Assembly (NCBI GenBank): GCA_024508855.1
Contig: JANINJ010000092.1
Location: 30,097-94,096, forward strand
Direction: 5' to 3'
DNA from: Xanthobacteraceae bacterium
GTDB lineage: Bacteria > Pseudomonadota > Alphaproteobacteria > Rhizobiales > Xanthobacteraceae
Length of the DNA stretch: 64,000 nt
Part shown: piece after piece, positions 34,592 to 43,710 of the stretch
Numbering within the stretch: the first letter of the stretch is position 1
Layout of the letters: every line of letters starts with the position of its first letter
Position numbers and translations under genes: made by a program
Notes under the pieces: model-generated
The model's database searches: none
Told to the model about the DNA's origin: nothing
What the model saw: only the letters and a program-made list of their open reading frames with translations

Positions 34592-35884
34592 TCAACGCGG
34601 CTTTTCCGGGCCGTTATAGGCGATGCCGCGGATGACGGCGGCGGTACCGAATTTCTTGCGCAGGTCGTCCATGGCGCGTTCGGCGTGGGCCGAGCGGCGA
34701 TCCAGCATGTCGGTGTCGTCGGCCGGCGAGCCGGGCTGCAGTGCGCTGACGCCGGCGCCCATCAGGCGGAATGCGGTGCCGTCGATTTCCTTCGCCAGCA
34801 TCTCGCGCGCGATGGCGAAGATCTTGCTGGCGAGTTGGGTCGGCGCATGGATCGATTGCGAACGGGTGCGCTGCCTGAAATCCGCGGTCTTCAGTTTCAG
34901 GGTGATGGTCGTCCCCGCCAGCCCGCCGCTTTTCAGGCGCGAGGAGGTTTTTTCCGATAGCCGCCACAGAATCTTTTCGAGCGCCGGAAAGTCGCGGATG
35001 TCGGTCTCGAAGGTGGTTTCGCTCGAGATCGTCTTGGCGCCGCGATCCGGCTCCACCCGCCGGTCGTCGATGCCGCGTGCCAGCCGCCACAGCCTGCGGC
35101 CTTCGGTCGGAAACTGCCGCATCAGTTCGATTTCATCAGCGCGCTGCAGATCGCTGACGTTGCGGAAGCCGCGTTGCGACAGGCGTTCCTGCGTTGCCGG
35201 GCCGACGCCGAAAATGAAGCCGACCGGCTTGTCGGCGAGGAGCGCGCGGCCGTCGTCCTGATCGAGCGTGGCAAAGCCGCGCGGCTTGTCGAGGTCGGAC
35301 GCGATCTTGGCGAGGAACTTGTTGCACGATAGCCCCACCGACACGGTGACGCCGATGTCGCGTTCGATGGTCGCGGCAAACCGCGCCAGCACCTTCGCCG
35401 GGATCATGCCGTGGACCAGTTGCGTGCCGCTGAGATCGAGAAATGCCTCGTCGATCGACAGTGGCTCCACCAGCGGCGTCAGCGACTGCATGGCCTGCCG
35501 CACCTCGCGGCCGACCCGGACGTATTTCGCCATATCGGGACGGATCACGGTGGCCGAGGGGCACAGCTCCAGCGCCTTGAACATCGGCATGGCGGAGCGC
35601 ACGCCGTAGGTGCGGGCGATATAGCAGGCTGCGGAGACGACGCCGCGCTTGCCGCCACCGATGATGACCGGCCGGTCGGCGAGCTCCGCATTGTCCCGCT
35701 TCTCGACGGTGGCATAGAACGCATCGCAGTCGATATGGGCGATGGTCAGGGTCGGCAGGACATGATGCCGGACCAGGCGCGGCGAGCCGCAACTGGTGCA
35801 ACGCTTCGCCGTGAGATCGAGGTCATGCAGGCAATCGCGACAAAAGCAGCGCGGCTGGCTAGCTTCTGGCGTGGCCGGGGTCAC
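34592..35884 (-). CDS. dinB: DNA polymerase IV with N-terminal zinc ribbon
   Basis: Error-prone Y-family polymerase for translesion synthesis and mutagenesis under stress. About 430 residues: an N-terminal CxxC...CxxC ribbon (Cys15, Cys18, Cys29, Cys32), then the palm start IAHIDCDAFYATVE (Asp52), the catalytic pair SIDEAFLD, the helix-hairpin-helix GFIFGVGPATQERL, and the little finger. A typical E. coli DinB lacks the ribbon. GTG 35884 is chosen because it overlaps the DUF3572 stop as GTGA with GGGAG upstream. No clear LexA box was found upstream of the pair. Confidence 0.93.
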   Translation of the reverse strand: MTPATPEASQPRCFCRDCLHDLDLTAKRCTSCGSPRLVRHHVLPTLTIAHIDCDAFYATVEKRDNAELADRPVIIGGGKRGVVSAACYIARTYGVRSAMPMFKALELCPSATVIRPDMAKYVRVGREVRQAMQSLTPLVEPLSIDEAFLDLSGTQLVHGMIPAKVLARFAATIERDIGVTVSVGLSCNKFLAKIASDLDKPRGFATLDQDDGRALLADKPVGFIFGVGPATQERLSQRGFRNVSDLQRADEIELMRQFPTEGRRLWRLARGIDDRRVEPDRGAKTISSETTFETDIRDFPALEKILWRLSEKTSSRLKSGGLAGTTITLKLKTADFRQRTRSQSIHAPTQLASKIFAIAREMLAKEIDGTAFRLMGAGVSALQPGSPADDTDMLDRRSAHAERAMDDLRKKFGTAAVIRGIAYNGPEKPR

Positions 35885-36180
35885 GGAACATCGCGCTCCC
35901 ACTGCTTGTCGCCGAGCGCCTGGCGCGCTGCCGCGACCACGGTGGGGTCGAGGTGCGACACCTCGGCAAAAGCCTTCACCGTCGCATCGTCCCGGAGCAG
36001 AAAATCGAGCACCGAAGCGAGGAATTGCGGGTCGGTAGCAGCAGACCGCAGCGTATCCGGACCTAACCCGGTCTCGGCCAGAAATAGCCCCAGGCGGTCG
36101 GCATCTCCCGCGATGAAGGAAAGCGCTTGAACCGCCACGATTTCAGCGACTTCACGGGGGTTTTGAACGCGCTTTGTCAT
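35881..36180 (-). CDS. DUF3572 family protein, 99 residues
   Basis: A small helical alphaproteobacterial protein of unknown function. Typical patches are AEIVAVQALSFIAGD, RLGLFLAETGLGPDTLR and FLASVLDFLLRDDATVKAFAE. The gene is translationally coupled to dinB by a 4-base overlap, so a shared role in the DNA damage response is possible but not shown. It is divergent from divK, with 234 bases between. Confidence 0.87.
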   Translation of the reverse strand: MTKRVQNPREVAEIVAVQALSFIAGDADRLGLFLAETGLGPDTLRSAATDPQFLASVLDFLLRDDATVKAFAEVSHLDPTVVAAARQALGDKQWERDVP

Positions 36181-36414
36181 CGATCGTGTTTGCCTTTCCG
36201 TAACTTCTGGTCTCTATTTTGAGCCATCATGCCCGAGTCACCAGAGTGTTTTCAAGAAGTGGAAACCGGTTCGCGTGAAGAGAATGTTCTGTCTTATCGG
36301 GCTTGAACGGATTTCCGCGTCAGATGTGGATGCGAGCGTTGCGTGGCAAGGTCATGCGGTGCGGCGCGCCACTCGTGTTTTGATTGAAACGATTGTTTTG
36401 ATGGGAGGGGCGGG

Positions 36415-36780
36415 ATGGCAAAAACCGTCCTGATCGTCGAGGACAACGAGCTCAATATGAAGCTCTTCCGCGATCTGCTCGAAGCGCACGGCTATCAGAC
36501 CTCCGGCACCAGCAACGGTTTCGAGGCGCTCGAACTGGTCCGGAAGCTTCGTCCCGATCTGATCCTGATGGACATTCAGCTCCCGCAGGTCTCCGGCCTC
36601 GAGGTGACGCGCTGGATCAAGGACGATCCGGAGCTGCGTTCGATTCCGGTCGTCGCCGTCACCGCGTTCGCGATGAAGGGCGACGAGGAGCGTATCCGCG
36701 AGGGAGGATGCGAGGCGTATCTGTCGAAGCCGATCTCGGTCGGAAAGTTCATCGAAACCGTCCGACGGTTCATCGGCTGA
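36415..36780 (+). CDS. divK: Single-domain response regulator DivK
   Basis: A 121-residue receiver domain that signals cell-pole identity to the kinases PleC and DivJ and to DivL, and so controls CtrA. Asp53 (LILMDIQLP) is the phosphate acceptor; the acidic pair is in IVEDNELN, Thr83 lies in VAVTAF and Lys105 in YLSKPIS. The start [14 protein letters not shown] is the usual DivK start. pleD follows after 10 bases, the standard order in this group. Confidence 0.95.
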   Translation: MAKTVLIVEDNELNMKLFRDLLEAHGYQTSGTSNGFEALELVRKLRPDLILMDIQLPQVSGLEVTRWIKDDPELRSIPVVAVTAFAMKGDEERIREGGCEAYLSKPISVGKFIETVRRFIG

Positions 36781-36790
36781 GGAGACTGCG

Positions 36791-38164
36791 ATGTCCGCCC
36801 GCGTCCTGGTCGTCGACGACACCCCGGCCAATGTGAAGCTTCTCGAAGCCCGGCTGTCGGCCGAATATTTCGACGTCATGACCGCGAGCAACGGCACGCA
36901 GGCACTGGAGATTTGCGCGCGTGCGGAATGCGATATCATCCTGCTCGACGTGATGATGCCGGACATGGATGGTTTCGAGGTCTGCCGCCGGCTGAAGTCG
37001 AATCCGGCGACGCATTTCATTCCGGTGGTGATGGTGACGGCGCTGGACAGTCCCGCCGATCGCGTGCGCGGGCTGGAAGCGGGCGCCGACGATTTCCTCA
37101 CCAAGCCCGTATCGGACGTGGTGCTGATCGCGCGCGTGCGGTCGCTGACGCGCCTCAAGATGATGACCGATGAGTTGCGCATGCGGGCGCTGACGTCGTT
37201 CGAGATCGGCGTGCAGGCGCCGGAGCGCAGCGCGATTGCCGATACCGGCAAGAACGGCCGCATCCTGCTGGTCGACGATCGTCCATCGTCCTACGAGCGG
37301 CTGGCGCCGGTGCTCGGCACCGAGCATGCCGTCGACGTCGAGCCCGATCCGACCCAGGCGCTATTTCACGCGGCCGAGGGCAACTACGACCTGATCATCG
37401 TTTCGCTGGGCCTCGAGAATTTCGACGGCCTGCGGCTGTGCAGCCAGGCGCGTTCGCTGGAGCGTACCCGGCAGGTGCCGCTGCTGGCGATCGCCGATCC
37501 CGAGGACAACACGCGGTTGCTGCGCGGGCTCGAGATCGGCGTCAACGATTACCTGCTGCGCCCGGTCGACAAGAACGAACTGCTGGCGCGTGCGCGCACG
37601 CTGATCCGCAGGCGGCGCTATACCGAGCATCTGCGCGACAACGTGCAGAACTCCATCGAGGCCGCGATCACCGATGCGCTCACCGGCCTGCACAATCGCC
37701 GCTACATGGAGAGCCATCTGTCGACGCTCGCCGAGCAGAATGCCATGCGCGGCAAGCCACTGTCGGTGATGATGCTCGACATCGACTTCTTCAAGGCGAT
37801 CAACGACAGCTACGGCCACGACGCCGGCGACGACGTGCTGCGCGAATTCGCGGTGCGCATCCGCAAGTCGATCCGTGGCATCGATCTGGCGTGCCGCTAT
37901 GGCGGCGAGGAATTCGTCATCGTGATGCCGGAGACCGACCTGCACGTCGCCGGCAAGGTCGCGGAGCGGGTGCGGCGGGGCATCGCGTCCGAGCCGTTCA
38001 TGATCGAGAAGGGCGCGCGGCGCATCGACGTGACGATTTCGATCGGGATCGCGACCCTGGAAAAGAAGGGCGAACCCGTCGCCGACGTGCTCAAGCGTGC
38101 CGACGTCGCGCTGTATCGTGCCAAGCACGACGGCCGCAATCGCGTGGTGGCCGCAGCCGCATAG
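36791..38164 (+). CDS. pleD: Diguanylate cyclase response regulator PleD
   Basis: Makes cyclic di-GMP at the developing cell pole. 457 residues: receiver 1 with Asp53 (LLDVMMPD), receiver 2 (about 156-275) where the acceptor Asp is replaced (Ser205 in LIIVSLG), so it serves only for dimer contact, and a GGDEF domain with active site GGEEF (371-375). The inhibitory RxxD site (RGID, 362-365) lies five residues before it. It forms an operon with divK and ends at a terminator shared with rpmG. Confidence 0.96.
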   Translation: MSARVLVVDDTPANVKLLEARLSAEYFDVMTASNGTQALEICARAECDIILLDVMMPDMDGFEVCRRLKSNPATHFIPVVMVTALDSPADRVRGLEAGADDFLTKPVSDVVLIARVRSLTRLKMMTDELRMRALTSFEIGVQAPERSAIADTGKNGRILLVDDRPSSYERLAPVLGTEHAVDVEPDPTQALFHAAEGNYDLIIVSLGLENFDGLRLCSQARSLERTRQVPLLAIADPEDNTRLLRGLEIGVNDYLLRPVDKNELLARARTLIRRRRYTEHLRDNVQNSIEAAITDALTGLHNRRYMESHLSTLAEQNAMRGKPLSVMMLDIDFFKAINDSYGHDAGDDVLREFAVRIRKSIRGIDLACRYGGEEFVIVMPETDLHVAGKVAERVRRGIASEPFMIEKGARRIDVTISIGIATLEKKGEPVADVLKRADVALYRAKHDGRNRVVAAAA

Positions 38165-38178
38165 CGCGGAAAAGCAAA

Positions 38179-38197
38179 ACGGGGCCAGAGGCCCCGT
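38179..38197. terminator. Hairpin between pleD and rpmG
   Basis: ACGGGGCC-AGA-GGCCCCGT, an 8-base-pair GC-rich stem. An AAAAC run on the left gives a T-run on the minus strand, so it fits the end of rpmG better than the end of pleD. Confidence 0.6.
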
Positions 38198-38225
38198 CAA
38201 ATCCCGCCGTAAATCTCAGATGGAT

Positions 38226-38393
38226 TTACTTGATCTTGGATTCTTTGAATTCGACGTGCTTGCGCGCGACCGGGTCGTACTTCTTCTTGACCAGCTTGTC
38301 GGTCATGGTGCGGGAGTTCTTCTTGGCCACGTAATAGAAGCCAGTGTCAGCCGTCGAAACCAGCTTGACCTTGATGGTGACCGCTTTGGCCAT
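38226..38393 (-). CDS. rpmG: 50S ribosomal protein L33
   Basis: A 55-residue ribosomal protein beginning [18 protein letters not shown] and containing [12 protein letters not shown] and [17 protein letters not shown]. It has no CxxC pairs, so it is the zinc-independent form usual in this group. GAGG lies 8 bases before ATG 38393. It converges on pleD, an arrangement common in related genomes. Confidence 0.95.
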   Translation of the reverse strand: MAKAVTIKVKLVSTADTGFYYVAKKNSRTMTDKLVKKKYDPVARKHVEFKESKIK

Positions 38394-38583
38394 AGTGAAA
38401 ACCTCGATGTCAGGAATAGGCTAACTGGCCAGCCTCGTGCCGACCCGTGTTTGGGCGCAAACTAGCTTCGAATGGCCCAAAGTCAAGGATATAGCGATTT
38501 CGGGCGCGTCCAGGCCCGGTTTGTATCGAGAAAGCACGTCGATTCAAGGGGCTAGGGCCGGCAAATAGTCTCAGGAACCCGTC

Positions 38584-39912
38584 CTAACCAACCTCGAAGA
38601 AACGATTTTTCGGCCGAGGCAGGCCCAGATTCTCGCGCAGGGTGCGGCCCTCGTATTCGCGGCGGAAAATCCCCCGATTCTGCAGTTCCGGCACCACGCG
38701 ATCAACGAAGTCGTCGAGACCCTGGGGCAGGAACGGGAACATGATGTTGAAGCCGTCGCTGCCTTCAGTTTCTAGCCATTCCTGCATCTTGTCGGCGATG
38801 GTGGTGGGGGTGCCGACAAAGGACAGACCGCCATAGCCGCCGACGCGTTCGGCCAGTTGGCGCACCGTCAGCCGGTCGCGCGCCGCCACGTCGACCAGCC
38901 GCTGGCGGCCGCTCTTGCTGGCATTGGTTTCCGGGATTTCCGGCAACTGGCCTTCGGGGTCGAACTTCGAGGCATCGGTGCCGAGGATCACCGACAGCGA
39001 TGCGATGGCGCTGTCGTAATGCACGAGGCTGTCGAGCTTGGCGCGCTTGGCCCGCGCTTCCTCGTCGGTATCGCCGACGATCACGAAGGCGCCGGGCAGG
39101 ATTTTCAGGTGGTCGCGGCTGCGGCCGAGCTTGTCCATGCGACCCTTGATGTCGGCATAGAGCTTCTGTCCATCGGCGAGGCTGCCGCCGCCGGTGAACA
39201 CCGCTTCTGCGGTCTCGGCGGCGAGCTGCTTGCCGTCCTCGGACGCGCCGGCCTGCACGATCACCGGCCATCCCTGCACGGGGCGGGCGATGTTGAGCGG
39301 CCCACGTACCGAGAGATATTTGCCCTTGTGATTGAGCACGTGCATCTTCGCCGGATCGAAATACAGGCCCTGTTCGACATCGCGCGGAAACGCATCGTCG
39401 GCGAACGAGTCCCACAATCCGGTGACGACATCGTAGAATTCGCGCGCGCGGCGATAACGTTCGCCGTGCTCCATGTGATCGTCGAGGCCGAAGTTCAGCG
39501 CCGCATCGGGATTCGATGTGGTGACGATATTCCAGCCGGCGCGGCCGCCGCTGATGTGATCCAGCGAGGCGAAACGACGGGCGACGTGATACGGCTCGTC
39601 GAACGTCGTCGAACCGGTCGCGATCAATCCGATATGTTCGGTCGCGCCCGCCAGCGCCGACAGCAGCGTGAACGGCTCGAATGACGTGACGGTGTGGCTG
39701 CGCTTGAGCGCATTGACCGGCATGTTCAGCACGGCCAGATGATCGGCCATGAAGAACGCGTCGAACTTGCCCTGTTCGAGTTTTTGAATGAGCCGTTTGA
39801 GATGCGCGAAATTAAAATTGGCGTCGGGCCACGCCCCGGGATAGCGCCACGCGCCGGTGTGGATGCTCACCGGCCGCATGAATGCGCCGAGCTTCAATTG
39901 CCGTGTCGCCAT
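38584..39912 (-). CDS. LLM-class FMN-dependent monooxygenase (NtaA/SnaA/DszA type), 442 residues
   Basis: A flavin-dependent oxygenase that needs a separate FMN reductase. The luciferase-like barrel is shown by LGAFMRPVSIHTGAWR, FDAFFMADHLAV, IGLIATGSTTFDEPYHVARRFASLDHISGGRAGWNIVT and GYGGLSFVGTPTTIADKMQEW. These match the NtaA/SnaA/DszA/EmoA group that attacks nitrilotriacetate, EDTA, thiophenes or sulfonates. No reductase or transport gene is adjacent, so the substrate is open. Confidence 0.9.
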   Translation of the reverse strand: MATRQLKLGAFMRPVSIHTGAWRYPGAWPDANFNFAHLKRLIQKLEQGKFDAFFMADHLAVLNMPVNALKRSHTVTSFEPFTLLSALAGATEHIGLIATGSTTFDEPYHVARRFASLDHISGGRAGWNIVTTSNPDAALNFGLDDHMEHGERYRRAREFYDVVTGLWDSFADDAFPRDVEQGLYFDPAKMHVLNHKGKYLSVRGPLNIARPVQGWPVIVQAGASEDGKQLAAETAEAVFTGGGSLADGQKLYADIKGRMDKLGRSRDHLKILPGAFVIVGDTDEEARAKRAKLDSLVHYDSAIASLSVILGTDASKFDPEGQLPEIPETNASKSGRQRLVDVAARDRLTVRQLAERVGGYGGLSFVGTPTTIADKMQEWLETEGSDGFNIMFPFLPQGLDDFVDRVVPELQNRGIFRREYEGRTLRENLGLPRPKNRFFEVG

Positions 39913-40057
39913 CGCTCAATCCAGCTTGCTGTTGCGCCCTAGCAAAAGATAGGGCGTCCTGCGGCAAAAGCCATTGCCGGCGAGCGAGAAGATTATTGTG
40001 ATTTTGAACGATGCCGTGGACGAATTTTGCGCCGAATGCTTTCGGCAAACACTGCAT

Positions 40058-40148
40058 TCGTCATGCCCGGCCTTGTGCCGGGCATCCACGTCTTTAAAAG
40101 AATTATGGCGCGAAAGACGTGGATGGCCGGGACAAGCCCGGCCATGAC
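40058..40148. repeat. Palindromic intergenic repeat, family A, copy 2
   Basis: Same design as at 25291: CGTCATGCCCGGC, a left hairpin, a central GACGTGGATGGCCGGGA word and a right hairpin ending GGCCATGACG. It lies between the monooxygenase start (39912) and the Nudix stop (40174). The rest of this 260-base gap shows no gene. Confidence 0.85.
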
Positions 40149-40173
40149 GGCTGTGGGTTAATCCTAGCTGGCT

Positions 40174-40911
40174 TTAAATCGCGCCCGGCAGGATATCCAT
40201 CTGCATCTTGCCGCCATAGAAATGAAAGAACGGGATCGGCGCATCGTGGCGCAGCGGCCCGGTGGCAAGGCGCTTGTCCAGTTCGCGCAGTACATTCTTG
40301 GTCATCATGTGCGCATCGGCCAGCGGCTCCGAGCCGATCTCGACCCAGACCAGTTCGACCAGTTCGGCGTCGGCGTGAATCACGCCCTCGACCCGGTGGG
40401 CAATGCTTGAGGCGTCGGCGGTGAAGAACCGCGTGTCGAAGCGGCGGACCCGGCCGGGCGGGGTGATGGCGCGCGCGATCAGGAACAGGCCCGACGGATC
40501 CGGCAGCAGGCCGGCATCCGCGAACGGCTGCCACACGCCATCCAGTTTCTTCGCACCGGCGTCGCTCTTGCAGCCGAGACAGAGGCCGGTTTCCTCGCAG
40601 GCCTCACGAATGGCGGCAACCGCGAGTGAGCGGGCACGCGACGGCTCGGTCTTCGGGCTGCCCTTCATCAGGTTGGCTTCGAGCTCTTTCGGAATCGGCG
40701 CCGCGACCGGAATGCGATTGTCCGACTTGTCGACACTGCCGCCCGGGAAGACGAATTTCCCCGGCATGAACACCACCTTGTCGTGCCGCTTGCCGACCAG
40801 CACGCGCGGCTTGGGATGGCTGCGGTCGATCAGGATCAGCGTGGCGGCATCGCGCGGGCGGCGGTAGGGATGATGGTCTTCTTCTTTCTCAGGCTTGACG
40901 GCTTGGTTCAT
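40174..40911 (-). CDS. Nudix hydrolase, NUDT19-like, 245 residues
   Basis: Nucleoside-diphosphate-linked hydrolase. The Nudix box is split: the Gly-Gly part is in FPGGSVDKSD and the REXXEEXG part in AVAAIREACEETGL, separated by about 40 residues. Such an insertion is seen in NUDT19-type enzymes that act on coenzyme A derivatives, so that is a possible substrate. The N-terminus LILIDRSHPKPRVLVGKR fits. Its ATG overlaps the DUF983 stop by 4 bases, at the end of the topA-rnr unit. Confidence 0.88.
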   Translation of the reverse strand: MNQAVKPEKEEDHHPYRRPRDAATLILIDRSHPKPRVLVGKRHDKVVFMPGKFVFPGGSVDKSDNRIPVAAPIPKELEANLMKGSPKTEPSRARSLAVAAIREACEETGLCLGCKSDAGAKKLDGVWQPFADAGLLPDPSGLFLIARAITPPGRVRRFDTRFFTADASSIAHRVEGVIHADAELVELVWVEIGSEPLADAHMMTKNVLRELDKRLATGPLRHDAPIPFFHFYGGKMQMDILPGAI

Positions 40912-41378
40912 CGTGGCTCCGGTGTGATCTTCCCGCCGGCCGCGTCGCGCACCGGCATGTCGTCCGTTGAATTTTCGTCAAAGCCGTGCATGCGGAAGGC
41001 CCATTGCAGGCCTACCACGGCGCCCTTGACCGGTTGCAGCAGCAGCAGCGAAAGCGCAAGCGTCAGCGGCAGATAGATCGCAAGCTGCAGCAGGATCGGC
41101 GGCGCGAAACTGGTTTCGATCGCGAGCGCGAGCGGCACCACGATGTGGCCGACAACGACGATGACGAGATAGGCGGGCAGGTCGTCGGCGCGGTGATGAA
41201 ACAACTCCTCGCCGCAGGCGGGACATTTTTCGTTGACCTTCAGAAACGCGCGGAACAGCTTTCCCTCGCCGCAGTTCGGGCAGCGGCAATGCAAGCCGCG
41301 CTTGATCGCAAGCCACGCATCGCGGCGCGGTGGCGATGCCGCCTGCTGTTGCGTCCAGGTACTGGCTGTCGGTTTCAT
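40908..41378 (-). CDS. DUF983 family membrane protein with zinc-ribbon-like Cys pairs
   Basis: 156 residues. The N-terminal part has two CxxC pairs (CRCPNCGEGKLF and CPACGEEL), likely a small zinc ribbon, and then HHRADDLPAYLVI leads into two membrane helices. This is the usual DUF983 layout; its function is unknown. It overlaps rnr by 4 bases upstream and the Nudix gene by 4 bases downstream, so the three are co-translated. Confidence 0.88.
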   Translation of the reverse strand: MKPTASTWTQQQAASPPRRDAWLAIKRGLHCRCPNCGEGKLFRAFLKVNEKCPACGEELFHHRADDLPAYLVIVVVGHIVVPLALAIETSFAPPILLQLAIYLPLTLALSLLLLQPVKGAVVGLQWAFRMHGFDENSTDDMPVRDAAGGKITPEPR

Positions 41379-43708
41379 CGCTTGGCCTTCTTCGATTTGC
41401 CGGGCTTGACCTTGCCGGGCTTGCGAACTTTCTTCGGACGATGGCGGCCTGCATCGGCTTTGGCCTTCGTCTTGTGTTTGCTCTTCCTTGCGTCGCCAAA
41501 ATGTCCGCGCTTGCGATTGCGCGGCGGCACCTGGCCCTCCGACAGCAGCTCGAAACGCAATGCGCCTGCTACCGGGGCTGCTTCTACCAGACGAACCTCG
41601 ACCACGTCACCCAGTCGGTGCATGGCACCGCTGCGCGAGCCGACCAGCGCGTGGCGCGCCTCGTCGTAGTTGAAATATTCCGTGCCCAGCGTCCGGATCG
41701 GAATCAGGCCGTCGGCGCCGGTATCCGAGAGCTTCACAAACAGGCCGGCGCGGGTGACGCCGGATATCCGCCCTTGAAAGATGTCGCCGATGCGATCGGC
41801 CAGATGGTGCGCGATCAGGCGATCCACGGTTTCGCGCTCTGCTTTCATGGCGCGGCGTTCGGTCGCGGAAATCTGCGCTGCGACTTCGCTGAGCGTTTCG
41901 AATGTCTCGGTATCGGGGAGGGCGCCTTCGCCCAATCCAAGCGCGCGGATCAGCGCGCGATGGACCACGAGATCGGCGTAGCGGCGAATGGGCGAGGTGA
42001 AGTGCGCGTAGCGCCGCAGGTTGAGGCCGAAGTGGCCGTAATTTTCCGCCGAATATTCCGCCTGCGCCTGCGAGCGCAGCACGACTTCGTTCACCAGCGG
42101 TTCGGAGTCCTGGCCCTTTACTTGCGCCAGCACGCGATTGAACACGGTCGGCCGCAACGCGCCGGCCTTGGCGAACGACATGTCGAGTGTCTTGAGGAAT
42201 TCCACCAGGTTGTGGACCTTCTCCACCGTCGGCTCGTCGTGCACGCGGTAGATCAGCGGCAGCGCCTTCTTCTCGAGCATTTCGGCGGCGGCGACGTTGG
42301 CGAGGATCATGAATTCCTCGATCAGCTTGTGCGCGTCGAGCCGCTCCGGCGTGATGACACGATCCACCGTGCCATCCGGCTTCAGCACGATCTTGCGTTC
42401 CGGCAGATCGAGATCGAGGGGATCGCGTTCGTCGCGCGCGCGCTTCACCAGCGCATAGGCATCGTAGAGCGGTTGCAGGATCGGCTTCAGCAGCGGGCCG
42501 GTGGCATCATCGGGGTTGCCGTCGATGGCGGCCTGCACCTGCGCGTAGTTCAGTTTCGCGGCGGAGCGCATCAATACGCGATGAAACGTGTGCGAGCGTT
42601 TGCGGCCGTCGGGCCCGATCACCATGCGCACCGCCAGTGCGCCGCGCGGTTCGCCGGGCTTCAGCGAGCAGAGATCGTTGGAGATGCGCTCGGGAAGCAT
42701 CGGCACGACGCGATCGGGAAAGTACACCGAATTGCCACGGAGCAGCGCGTCGCGATCGAGTGACGATCCCGGCCGCACATAGAACGCGACGTCGGCAATG
42801 GCGACGTGGAGAATGTAGCCGCCCTTGTTGTTTGGGTCGTCGTCGGGTTCGGCATGCACCGCGTCGTCGTGGTCCTTGGCATCCGGCGGATCGATCGTGA
42901 CCAGCGGAATGTCGCGCCAGTCCTCGCGGCCATGCAGGGTCGGGGCCTTGGCTGCCTCGGCTTCTTTCACCGCGCCGGTCGAAAAGGCCTGCGGAATGTC
43001 GTGCGCGTGGATTGCGATCAGGCTGACGGCCTTTTCGGTCGCCAGCGAACCGAGCCGTTCCTTCACCTTGCCGGAGGGCAGGCCATAACCGCGCGAACGC
43101 ACCAGCTCGACGCTGACCAGATCGCCGTCCTCGGCGCCGGCGCTGTCGGGCTTCGCGATGTTCAGTTCGCGCCCCGCCTGTTTCTTGTCGACCGGCACCA
43201 GCCGTCCGCCGCCGGAGGGCAGCGCACGGAAGATTCCGAGCACGCGCGAACGCATGTGGTCGATGATCTTGATGACGCGGCCGACATAGGCTGCAGCTTC
43301 GCCTTCGCCTTCGATCTGTTCGATGCGCAGCAGCGCGCGATCGCCGACGCCCACCGCCGTGCCCGGCTTGGGATAGCGTGGCAGGCGGATGCGGATTTTC
43401 GGAGCGTCGCCTTGCTCCTCGTCCCACTCGGTCGGCGTGGCAAGCAGTTCACCGTCGCGGTCGCGGCTCGTCACGTCGGCCACCACGGTCGCCGGAAGCG
43501 CCGCGGCCTGATGAATGGTTTTGCCGCGCTTCTCGATGACGCCTTCGTCGGCCAGCGCGCGCAGAACGCGCTTCAACTCGGCGCGATCGGCGTTCTTCAG
43601 GCCGAATTCGCGCGCGATCTCGCGGGTGCCGATCTCTCCGGGATGCGCGCGAATGAACGAGATGATGGCATCCCGGTCCGGAAATTTATTGTCGCGCGCT
43701 TTGCTCAA
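41375..43708 (-). CDS. rnr: Ribonuclease R
   Basis: A 3'-to-5' exoribonuclease that degrades structured RNA. 777 residues: an N-terminal winged helix (IISFIRAHPGEIGTREIAREFGLK), cold-shock domains, the RNB catalytic core with the Asp cluster in VTIDPPDAKDHDDAV (about 272-285), and a C-terminal S1 domain followed by a Lys-rich tail. Length and order fit the family. It begins 2 bases after the topA stop and is coupled to DUF983, so RNA decay and DNA topology genes share one unit. Confidence 0.96.
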   Translation of the reverse strand: MSKARDNKFPDRDAIISFIRAHPGEIGTREIAREFGLKNADRAELKRVLRALADEGVIEKRGKTIHQAAALPATVVADVTSRDRDGELLATPTEWDEEQGDAPKIRIRLPRYPKPGTAVGVGDRALLRIEQIEGEGEAAAYVGRVIKIIDHMRSRVLGIFRALPSGGGRLVPVDKKQAGRELNIAKPDSAGAEDGDLVSVELVRSRGYGLPSGKVKERLGSLATEKAVSLIAIHAHDIPQAFSTGAVKEAEAAKAPTLHGREDWRDIPLVTIDPPDAKDHDDAVHAEPDDDPNNKGGYILHVAIADVAFYVRPGSSLDRDALLRGNSVYFPDRVVPMLPERISNDLCSLKPGEPRGALAVRMVIGPDGRKRSHTFHRVLMRSAAKLNYAQVQAAIDGNPDDATGPLLKPILQPLYDAYALVKRARDERDPLDLDLPERKIVLKPDGTVDRVITPERLDAHKLIEEFMILANVAAAEMLEKKALPLIYRVHDEPTVEKVHNLVEFLKTLDMSFAKAGALRPTVFNRVLAQVKGQDSEPLVNEVVLRSQAQAEYSAENYGHFGLNLRRYAHFTSPIRRYADLVVHRALIRALGLGEGALPDTETFETLSEVAAQISATERRAMKAERETVDRLIAHHLADRIGDIFQGRISGVTRAGLFVKLSDTGADGLIPIRTLGTEYFNYDEARHALVGSRSGAMHRLGDVVEVRLVEAAPVAGALRFELLSEGQVPPRNRKRGHFGDARKSKHKTKAKADAGRHRPKKVRKPGKVKPGKSKKAKR

Positions 43709-43710
43709 AT

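Noticed and set aside
36181..36414. LexA box upstream of DUF3572-dinB
   Set aside because: GTTC words occur, but none in the GTTC-N7-GTTC spacing of alphaproteobacterial LexA.
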